From the NCBI GenBank assembly GCA_930367215.1, contig OV884058.1, positions 103,625,802-103,689,801 of the forward strand: a stretch of 64,000 nucleotides of DNA, in the 5' to 3' direction. The number at the start of each line of letters is the position of its first letter. Position 1 is the stretch's first letter. Positions 55,720 to 64,000 of this stretch are shown in pieces. Origin of the DNA: Pollenia angustigena (Eukaryota; Arthropoda; Insecta; Diptera; Polleniidae). The position numbers were made by a program, and so were the translations under genes. Under the pieces are notes generated by a model, which saw only the letters and a list, made by a program, of their open reading frames with translations, was not told the DNA's origin and searched no databases.

Positions 55720-56100
55720 TGCTAAAACAACTAGCATAAATAGTGAAATAATGCACGGAATTTTTACGATTTTTCAAAAATTTGTTCTATTAGAGCGGAA
55801 ATCCCGCTGCAAAATTTCGTGAAGTTCGGACCATAATTTACTTTTGGACCCATATAAGCCATACTCCCGGAAAACAGTTTATTACGTCTTAAACCGTAAT
55901 AAGTAATGCCATCAGAATAAAATTGAATGCTTCACAGTTTTATAAAAGTAGAAATCACACTAATAAACTTCGTAATGAACGGTCCATAATTTGCAATAGG
56001 CCCATATGGATACATATCATGTTTAAGCAATCTGCACAGCTTTTTTCCGGCTTAAAATAATTTTATAAAAATTTTGATGTTTTTTAGCCCATTTTTCAAA
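55720..56100. other. unassigned AT-rich sequence
   Basis: No TIR, TSD or gene was recognised. GGACCCATATAAGCCATACT and GGCCCATATGGATACATA suggest old diverged repeats. Confidence 0.35.
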
Positions 56101-56109
56101 TCGATATAT

Positions 56110-56165
56110 CTCGATTCCTAGACGTGACCCAGCGAAACGCCGGGACACGTATAACTTCTTTTTTA
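56110..56165 (-). mobile_element. Helitron-like 3' terminus
   Basis: The minus strand reads GTCCCGGCGTTTCGCTGGGT followed by CACGTCTAG. It is a short hairpin and then CTAG, the arrangement of a Helitron 3' end. The body would extend to higher coordinates but is not recognisable. Confidence 0.5.
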
Positions 56166-56959
56166 CCGATATAACTTTCTCTGGTAGTTAGAACCCGTCT
56201 TGATCACTGACCAGTGTTGAAAAATTCAGTACTTTGGTACTTTTTTCAGTACTATTTCATATAAAAAATACCGCAGTACCCCCGCGTTGTTTTCAGTACT
56301 TTTTTATCCAATGAGCTTTTTAACTCTTAACTTTTTAAATGTGATAATTTCGATAGGATGTTTTGGTCATCATGTGTTTGTTGCAAAATGTATGTTGTTG
56401 TATTTTAAAAACAATTAATGACGTTAACATTAAAATGCAAAGCGTGGACGCCATGATTCATATTTTGCTTTCCAGAATGGAATATTAGTTCTTACAAGTG
56501 GCAAGAAAATTTTTAAGAATTTAAGAATGAAAATCATATCTATAGAAATATGCAATCAATGTTAAGGAAATGGTTTATAAAGTTAAAGAAACTGCGAAAT
56601 CATTTATTGGACAATTTGCGAAACATTAAGAGCTAAATTTTGTTTTGAAAATAAAACCTTAGAAGTGGTAATCAGCTTGACTCCAGTTACACTATTTTTA
56701 TAGTTTGTACCTTAAAAATTGTGATACTTTTTTCGTTATAATTATTGTCAGCCTGTTCAACGATTTCGAACGTTAACGTTCGCATAGAATATTACATTTA
56801 AAACAAAAACAAATTTTCGAATTTTGTTATTGTTTTAAATATAATTTTCTATGCGAACGATGACGTTCGACACCGTTAAACCGGCAGTGTATATTTCCAT
56901 AAATTTTTAAAGTTTGGTTTAAACTTTCATTAACTTCTGACATTTATTGATCTACATAA

Positions 56960-57744
56960 ATCGTTACGTGCTGTCATTTTCACTTTCTATTTTATGTGTG
57001 CTCTCAATCGGGCTCGCTGGATGATGAAAATTATATATTCTTTGAAAATATGCATTTTCCGAAACCAGTTGCAATCTTATATAGACAAGTCAACAGTTGA
57101 TGCCTTGCTTGAATTTAGTTCATTTATTTTAAGAATATATATCAAATATTGGAACCTCTGCCAGTGCCCTCGATACGCTCCTCTCAATGATCTGAGCCCA
57201 TTAAAGGAAATGGATAGTTATAAAATTATTAATAAAGCAGTTGCAAAAGCCTCGCTTAAAACTTTTCTATGTCATCAGTGGTACTTAACTCCGAAATTGG
57301 CTGCCTCAGCGTTTTTTGATGAACGTATCGACACCAAATCTTTGCACTTAATGACAAAAAAACTTGCAGATTCTCCATGCAGCGATTATGAAGTAGCAAA
57401 TGTAGCTTTAACAGAAGAAAACTTTAGAAATAATGAAATTCAACAATTCATTTCAAAAGCCAGTCTAACCTTTTTTGAAGCTTGCAATATTTAAATCGAT
57501 TTTTTAAAAATAGATTCAGAGAATTGGAAAGCCAATAAGTCATTTCAAGAGGCAAAGAAAAGAGTTCAACAATTACAAGTGGTAAATGATGTGGCAGAAC
57601 GAGGTGTGGCTTTGGCTAATACTTATATTAAAGTTACAACTTCTGAAACTGATTACCAGAATGTATTGCAAGGTATAGAACTACATCCCAAGAATCTCAA
57701 TAAAGGATTTTTCACAGAGCAAAAGAAAAGTTTTTTTTCTTTGC
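56960..57744 (+). pseudogene. remnant of a dispersed transposon-type protein
   Basis: The frame from 56994 reads CALNRARWMMKIIYSLKICI, then PLNDLSPLKEMDSYKIINKA, then CHQWYLTPKLAASAFFDERI. It is stopped by TAA at 57492-57494 and continues in the same frame with FLKIDSENWKANKSFQEAKK, then VVNDVAERGVALANTYIK and EQKK. These blocks (RARWM, NDL..LK, H.WYL, FD.R, VND.AERG, EQK) are those of a protein family repeated in many arthropod genomes and thought to be mobile. I cannot name the superfamily with certainty. The N-terminus is absent. A possible hAT-like end, CAGTGTTGAAAAATTCAG, is at 56213. Confidence 0.6.
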
Positions 57745-58550
57745 TTTGGTAAGATTAGTGAACTGGCAAACAGCTTATAATAACATATACTGGGTATAAA
57801 GATACAAACGGGTATAACTCAGGAACGGTAAGAACAAATTTAAAAAATGTTTATTCATATTAATAAGAATTAATTTGTCTTTTAAACTGCATCATTAGTT
57901 TTTTTTTCGTTTCTATTTAAACTTAAAAAGTTGTAAAGCGTTATTACAAAATTTTTGAAAAAATTACGAAAAATTGTAATTAAGGGTATCTAAATGAGTT
58001 AACTCATCACCGAAACTTATAATTTTTTCACACAGGAATAAAGCTTGGATACTTTTCTTTAAAACTGTTTCCTCAGGAGTGAAGAAACTCGTGGTATTAA
58101 CCAAGTTATGAGTAAAGTTCAAGAAAGGCCGAAAACTCCGTTTGCGCGACCTCTAAACCTATTCCGAAAATTCTGAAAAAAAACCAAAAATACTTTACCC
58201 TATAAGCTTTTAAATTTTAATTGAGCACCTATGAAAATCAGAAAGAAAAAATTTTTTGGGACACCCTAATGAACATGTTAGTTTAAACTGCTTATATAAG
58301 TAATTTTTATTTATGAATTTATTTACATATTTATTTATTTAAATGATATTAACCTTAGATATGTATGTATGTATATAAATACAAGAGTAATATTTATTCC
58401 TAAAGGCTGTTTTACGCTATCACACAAGTCTTAAGGCTTTTGGTCTTACAAAATGAAATGATTTTTGGTCTGATTGTCAAAAAATCAAAGAGTAAATTTG
58501 TTTCATTACATTTTGCTTCTACACTATCACACTTCAAATAAAAAGTAAAA
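57745..58550. other. AT-rich unassigned DNA
   Basis: No gene is seen. A paired motif GCTATCACACAAGTCTTA/CTATCACACTTC (58417 and 58526) may belong to an element interrupted by the MITE at 58557. TATGTATGTATGTATAT lies at 58360. Confidence 0.35.
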
Positions 58551-58556
58551 TCTTTC

Positions 58557-59031
58557 AGTCGTATTCATAATGAAAATTTAACATAAAGTTAACAAAAAGT
58601 TTATTCATAATACACCAACCAAACTCTGGCTAACGATTTGCTAAACTCTTGCTGACGAGCTGCCAACTTGTGAAAAACAGCCGTTTAATGTCAAACAATG
58701 TTGTTGTTTTTTTTTAATTAACTGTCTTTTACTTAATTTATTTTAATTTTAAAAACTTTTTAAAATTTTTATATGTGAAGGGAAAAACAAAAAAAGGAAA
58801 AAATTACAAATTCAGCGATGATTAATGCAAAACGTGTTGCATTTTCGAGTAATACAATATGGCATCATAAAAATTCAGAGTTGATTTATTTAAAGTTGGC
58901 AGATGGAAAAAAGTTCGTTATGAATTAACTCTGTGCCAACAAGCTGCTAAGCTTAATCGGCATTCTAGTTAGCAGCTCGTTGTACGTAGTGTACAAACTG
59001 TGACTAACTTTTTGTTATGAATACGGCTGTT
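58557..59031. mobile_element. MITE with CGTATTCATAA ends
   Basis: The left end is CGTATTCATAATGAAAATTT and the right end is CTAACTTTTTGTTATGAATACG. GTTAACAAAAAGTTTATTCA on the left and AGTTAGCAGCTCGTTG on the right form further inverted matches. The TSD is not clear. Confidence 0.55.
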
Positions 59032-59608
59032 TGTGTTTTATGAGCTCCACTTTAGATCACAAAATAAAGACGAAAAAACATTTTATTAAGCATTGGAACA
59101 TTGCTAGCTGGCGTATTATGCACTAACTTTCACATTTAAACTTGCACTTTGGTCCTCAGATATATTTTTTCTTTATTTTTAATATTTAATAATTTTTATT
59201 TTAATGTGGCTGGCAAATTATTCAACAGCTGTTTTTTTATTTTCTTCTAGGGTGGAAAGGTTGATACAATCATATTTTTTTTTCGTCTGTGTACCGTATT
59301 TAACGATTTTTTACAACAAATATTTGTGATTTATTTAAATTTTAAAAGAATTCACTTGAAATTTTATATTTTTTTATCGTTTTGCAATTTTTTATTAGAA
59401 AAAATAATAGTGAATATTTGTGCACAAAATTTCAATTTTCCATCTCTGATTTTCTCCTTGTGCTTTTGTAAAAATACAATTCTGATAAAATGAAAAATCT
59501 AATCGTTTAGAAAAATTTCAAAAAATAGAGAGAACCATACGACTGCCAAATTTCTTTACGTATTTTCTGACATTTCATTACAAAATGTTTTTACACTATT
59601 ATACATTA

Positions 59609-60018
59609 GTGGTATTCACACCGAACTTGTTAATTTGTTACTCGGTAGTTTGTTAATTTGTTAAAGTTACCAACTGTGAACGACCCCCTTTTTAAAACTT
59701 TGTTAGTCTGGTAACTTTCGTAGTAAAACAACTGATTTATTGTTCTGACACAATTTATTATTCTGGAAAAAATAAAACATGCCATGAGAAAGTGTAAAAA
59801 AACAATTGTCAACCATTTAATTACTCATGCTTTGACACAAATAACGTTTACTGACGGTAAGTAGTGAGTTACCAACTAACAACTATTTTATCAGGGGTGC
59901 CGTGTCGTTAATTTGTTAAATGTTAATACGGTAGCGCGTTAAATATACAAAAACAAAATGCGTGTAAAAAAGTAACGATTAACGACTAACACACTAACAA
60001 GCTCGGTGTGAATTCAGC
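59609..60018. mobile_element. MITE with GTGGTATTCACACCGAACTT ends
   Basis: The left end is GTGGTATTCACACCGAACTT and the right end is CAAGCTCGGTGTGAATTCAGC, with TA on both sides. GTTAATTTGTTA motifs recur at both ends. 410 bp, noncoding. Confidence 0.7.
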
Positions 60019-60118
60019 TATTATTTTCTAAGTTTTTGACATGTCTTAACACATTGTATTATAGTCTAAAATTAAGTACATATCCATACATATAGCATAA
60101 CATATTAACATACATATG

Positions 60119-61792
60119 GGCATTTCTCCAGAAATGTCAACCGCAGCCAAAAAATTCAAAGTCTATAAAAGTATGTTGTTTTAACATATTTTTATAGGGA
60201 ATCTATCAACTTTCAATAATGTAAACAAATTTTACATTTATTCATAACACACTTTGAAATATTCAAATGCAAAGTCGAACAAGTGCAGAAGTTCTGTTTT
60301 GAACCTTTCTATTGCAAGATTTGTTTTGCTAAATGATCTAAATGAGAAACATTATGCATTTAAAAATCTTTTTTAAATATCAGTTAATATTCAAAGAATA
60401 TAAGAAAAATGTAAAAGGAACGATGCGATTGCCAATTACGGTAAATTTTTTCTTTGCTTTACCATATATTTTGATGTATCGTGCGACATTGAAAAATAAC
60501 ATTTGTTATCAGTGCGTCATAGGTATTTGTATAATGCGAAGCAAATATTTGTTACAAACAGAGATTTATATTGCGATTTAAATAAAAAAAATTTTGTTGG
60601 AAAAAAATCAACGCTTTGCTCTTGGTACTTATTTGAATTTTGTAGCGTGCGACATCGTAAGTGTAAAATGCATAAATAAAATATCTTTCTTTGATTATGT
60701 AAATACAAATAATAAAATGTTTGAATGTAGATAAGTAAAAACAGCGCCGAGAAAAATAAAGTTAAGTTAGTTTCTTTTCTTTGTCTTTACAAATACTTTA
60801 CATACATATAATACTATGTTCACACTTGGGTTCTTAAACGCGTTTAAGCAGCTCGAACGTGATTAAGCTCTAATCACTTCAAAATCGAGATGATTACCCA
60901 TACATTGAAGTGATTTGTTAATCACTTCAAATTGACATGATTACAACTAAATCACTTCATAAACCACATAGAATCCACTGAACATACCTCAAATGTAGAA
61001 TCGCCAACATGATCGTGTACAACCGGCCAAGATTTCTGCTTAATGTTTTTATTTTTTTCCTTAAATAATTCATAAATTTTCACAATTTCATCATTAAAAT
61101 GATTAAAATAATCTTCTGATAACTTTATAAAAGTGTTTTTATACATTTTTAATACCTTAAAGAAATATAAATTGGTTTGTTGTTTTTTTGTGTGTTTGTT
61201 GTGTGTTTTTTTTCTTATCATCTGTCATCTTAATCATCTTAAATGTAATGGGAACGGCTTTGATTAGCTAAATCAACATTTTGCTTAAACGCGTTTAAAA
61301 AGCTAAGTGTGAACTTAGCATAAGATAAATAAATTTATTTTTATTTGTTTTTATTAAAAATTAAAAATAATAAACATAAAAGTATGATGGAACAAAATGT
61401 CGCATGCAACTCGTAGCGTGCGACAGTGATTAAAATTAAATAAAAAACAAACTACACAATATTTTTGAATGAAATAAAAAGCATTATTAAGATACACCAA
61501 TGCATAACATTTTAAATTAGTCGCATTAAAATATTTTATCAAGTTTCGCTGAAATCAGTGTTTGAACTGTTTGCCGTAAAAGCGACTTCTGTTTTTGTCG
61601 CATGCAAATGCCTTGGTTTTTTTTAATTTTCTTGAAAACGAACAATTGCTCAAAACCAATCTTTACCACAAATTATGGTGCTAATCAAGAGCTATAAGTT
61701 TCGCCTTTTGTCAAAATAAAATTAATGTTTTGATATATGTTTTTTTCACTTTTTAGGCGTACGAATGTCGCATTCGACATTAGAGAAATGCC
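60119..61792. mobile_element. element with GGCATTTCTC ends and GTGCGACA subterminal repeats
   Basis: The left end is GGCATTTCTCCAGAAATGTC and the right end is GACATTAGAGAAATGCC, with CATATG abutting each end (60113-60118, 61793-61798). At least five copies of GTGCGACA or its complement TGTCGCA(T/C) lie at about 60481, 60645, 61399, 61418, 61597 and 61766. It is interrupted by the TAA-flanked element at 60812-61320. The superfamily is unassigned. No transposase is seen. Confidence 0.65.
60812..61320. mobile_element. 509-bp Harbinger-like element, copy 2
   Basis: Exactly the same length as 51967-52475 and over 90% similar by eye, flanked by TAA (60809-60811, 61321-61323). The minus frame LKMYKNTFIKLSEDYFNHFN followed by DEIVKIYELFKEKN recurs. 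Confidence 0.92.
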
Positions 61793-61855
61793 CATATGTA
61801 TATGTAATAAGTTATTTTTATATAAACTTTCCTATTTTTTAAACTTTCATACTAC

Positions 61856-62250
61856 ATATCGTTAGCTAAAATGCAAAAAGACGTAACTAACAAAAAATTC
61901 AAAATCGAGTTTTTGATTGATTATTATGAATGCTATAAAACTATTTACATGTCTTGACAAAATTTTACACTTCTGCGATCAAAAATTGCGCTTTTATTAA
62001 CAAAAAAACAAGGAACGTAACTACAAGTTTTTTTGTTTGATGTATGCAAAACGACGTAATTACACATTTTTTTTCTAAGAAAATATAATGAAATGGTTTT
62101 CTTTGAGAACTGGTTGAAGAATTCCATGGACGACTTATCAATGCATGTTTTTCTGACATGTTTATAGTTTTCACTTTACATAGTTTTTTGCTTCTCCTTT
62201 AAAATTATATTTTTGTTAGTTACGTCTTTTTGCATTTTAGCTAACGATAT
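61856..62250. mobile_element. MITE with 40-bp TIRs, TA target
   Basis: ATATCGTTAGCTAAAATGCA continuing AAAAGACGTAACTAAC pairs exactly with the right end. TA lies immediately outside TCGTTAGC on each side. Several AAAACGACGTAA/TTACGTC motifs lie inside. The overlapping short minus frames are not credible genes. Confidence 0.8.
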
Positions 62251-62449
62251 ACAATAAATATGTAAGAATTATTAATTCTAAATTAATATTATTGTTTTCG
62301 ATTTTAAGCTTGTTTCACGCTTCAGCTAAGAATTTTTACTTATTTTTTAAGTTTATCTTATAAGTTCCTTTTGTAAATATGCTTTTAGCTATAAAAATAA
62401 AGAACAATTTTCTTTAAAAAAAACTTGTTTTCTTTATAGTTAAAAATTA

Positions 62450-62640
62450 GAAACAAAAGTTAAAATCCGTAATTTTTACGGAAATTGTAGTTTGTTTTTT
62501 GATAGTTAATTTTTTCGAAACAAAAGTTAAAATCCGTAATTTTTACGGAAATTTTACTTTGTTTTTTTTTGATAGTTAAATTTTCGGAATAAAAGTTAAA
62601 ATCAGTAATTTCTACTGTAATTTGGGAATTATTTTTTAAC
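62450..62640. repeat. three-unit tandem repeat, about 68 bp
   Basis: Units start at about 62450, 62517 and 62586. Each contains ACAAAAGTTAAAATCCGTAA, then TTTTTACGGAAATT, then GATAGTTAA. The internal CCGTAATTTTTACGG is itself palindromic. The third unit is diverged (CAGTAATTTCTACTG), keeping the palindrome by compensating changes. Confidence 0.85.
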
Positions 62641-63099
62641 ATTTAAAAAAAAGTAATTTTAGTTTGATTTAAATGAAAAATGAGTTGGCCGGGTTTTAAA
62701 TAAATTTTCATTTGTTTTATATTTCATTTTACCTACATAATATTTTGAGTGCATACATCATTGTCATAATGCAAATTTGAATTTATGAAGGCTTGCTTTT
62801 TTGAAATATTTTAATACTTTTAATTATTGAGACTATAGAGTTATTTGAATGTTAAAAATATATTTTTTTTTTCAATTATTGAAATACGTTGCTTTTATAA
62901 AAAAAAATTTGATTTCATAAATTTAATGGCATGTTACATTAGATGTATGAAATAATTAAATCTTACATTTTTTAATTAAAAATTAAACATTTTTAAGGAA
63001 ACTATAATTTTGTATTAATTTATGAATATAGTTATGTTTTATTTTACGTTCCCAATTAAAATATTTTGTTTAACTTGGACAAACGTTAGTTTTCATGTA

Positions 63100-63260
63100 T
63101 CCAATGAAAATTTTTAACGTAATTACGTAATCCAATGAAGCAATTTCAACGAAAATACTTCATTATAACTATGAAATTCCATTCAGACAATGAAAATTTT
63201 CATTTAACCAATGAAAATTTTTTTATGAAAATGATTCATTAAATATATGAAGCATTTTTC
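63100..63260. mobile_element. end of an ATGAAA-rich TIR element
   Basis: Repeated CCAATGAAAA/TTCATT motifs finish with ATGAAGCATTTTTCTTTCAGTGTA. The complement, TACACTGAAAGAAAAATGCT, matches the left-end-like sequence at 39316. Neither copy shows both ends. Confidence 0.45.
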
Positions 63261-63261
63261 T

Positions 63262-63475
63262 TTCAGTGTAGTTCTAACACAATGCATTAGTCATCCTCTG
63301 AGTGCTGGTCCTATAAAAACATTTTTGGAAATAAGAAACTGTCCAAATGAGCCTATTTTTCCTAATTTAAAAACTGTGATAACTATCCTTCTTATTCTGC
63401 CATTTAAGCTTGGCCATGTTATTCGAAATTTTGCGGAAAGTGATACAAAATATGTTAAAAAGAGCACAAATTCGC
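63262..63475 (+). pseudogene. hAT-type transposase C-terminal remnant
   Basis: The plus strand reads HPLSAGPIKTFLEIRNCPNE followed by PIFPNLKTVITILLILPF, resembling the FPN...A..I.LTLPV block before the SER/AERSFS dimerisation motif of many hAT transposases. The expected motif after LPF is degenerate. Only about 70 codons are present. Confidence 0.55.
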
Positions 63476-63784
63476 GTAGCAGCAAATGGCCACAACCATC
63501 AGGATTTCATTTTTCAAAGATTAACAAAAATATCAAAATTTCGAATTAATAAAAGAGTTATCGAAAAATAAAACTATATAGGTCATTCTGTGCTACGCTA
63601 CATATATTCGTATATTAAAAGCATTACGTTTTTGTTTGATTTTTAGCATTTTTGATAATGTTGATGTCTGTGTTAAGTTGAATTTGAATTCCGGCAACTC
63701 TGGTTCAATGAGGCTTATTTTCAATGTTGTTTTTTAGCTCCATTGCCAAGCCGGCTGTCAGAAATCGCCAAAAGCCAATAATAA

Positions 63785-63944
63785 GTTTTCTGTGGCATTA
63801 ATAAAGCTAATTTTTTTGATTTTTTGTCTTGAACTCATTAAATGAAATCATTGTTTTGTTTAAATAATCCCGGGATTCCCGTTAATAAGATTTTTTTGTT
63901 TCATTTCCCGGGAATAGAAAAAGTCCGGGAAATTAGAAACCCTA
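63785..63944 (+). mobile_element. CCCGGG-type hAT right end, copy 3
   Basis: About 160 bp matching the right end of 52581-53549 (GAAATCATTGTTTTGTTTAA, CCCGGGATTCCCG, CCGGGAAATTAGAAACCCTA). The left part is missing from the window. Confidence 0.75.
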
Positions 63945-64000
63945 ATAAACATTAAAATGGCCCACTTTTTATTATAAAGAACAATAAGAAAAAATTAATT

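Noticed and set aside
1..64000. LTR retrotransposons or endogenous retroviruses
   Set aside because: No long direct repeats flanking gag/pol-like frames were found; the direct repeats seen are TSD-scale or belong to the ribozyme element.
1..64000. CRISPR arrays, operons, bacterial inserts
   Set aside because: Repeats are transposon-derived, genes have spliceosomal introns, and no ribosome-binding-site-led gene clusters exist.

Overview
This window is nuclear DNA of an insect, most likely a higher (calyptrate-type) fly. It is very AT-rich. It contains short GT-AG introns of 54-82 bp, MADF-BESS genes (a family expanded in Diptera), and the diverged GACAGAC/GGACAGA dispersed repeats common in muscoid genomes. 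The order assignment is inference; no species can be named from the sequence alone. There is no operon, CRISPR or other prokaryotic structure.

Almost all of the sequence is mobile-element debris, often nested. I fixed element ends by pairing terminal inverted repeats (TIRs) with target-site duplications (TSDs). The largest class is hAT-type, with 8-bp TSDs and termini of the form CAG.G, TAGGG or TAAAG. The second is a large set of MITEs and short elements with TTA/TAA TSDs (PIF/Harbinger-like). There are also pogo/Tigger-like elements (TA TSD), Helitron-like 3' ends, one degenerate LINE reverse transcriptase, one element with a 5-bp TSD, and four short Penelope-like pieces carrying hammerhead-ribozyme motifs.

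Layout. 0-3.7 kb: a LINE RT split by a Harbinger-like element, itself split by a hAT. 3.8-7.7 kb: two opposed hAT copies sharing one target, the second carrying three further insertion layers. 7.9-10.9 kb: MITEs and a GGTTAACCG-rich element. 11-14.2 kb: pogo-like elements split by a hAT that holds a ribozyme element. 14.9-19.2 kb: hAT and MITEs. 19.5-21.1 kb: MADF-BESS gene copy 1 (minus). 21.7-26 kb: more hAT, Helitron-like fold-backs and MITEs. 26.4-27.2 kb: a possible small two-exon gene with a frameshift. 30-35.4 kb: three hAT elements, two with transposase remnants. 36.2-37.8 kb: MADF-BESS copy 2. 39.4-48.9 kb: more elements, including a Helitron end. 49.0-50.6 kb: MADF-BESS copy 3. 51.4-55.7 kb: a nested hAT/Harbinger cluster and another ribozyme element. 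56-64 kb: transposon-protein remnants, MITEs and a tandem repeat.

The only convincing intact coding units are the three MADF-BESS paralogues, all on the minus strand. In each, three exons splice to an open frame (438, 410 and 435 codons), giving two MADF DNA-binding domains and two BESS motifs. They look like recent duplicates of one unit that includes flanking DNA. The most unusual signals are the ribozyme-bearing short elements with long direct or inverted terminal repeats and no reading frame.
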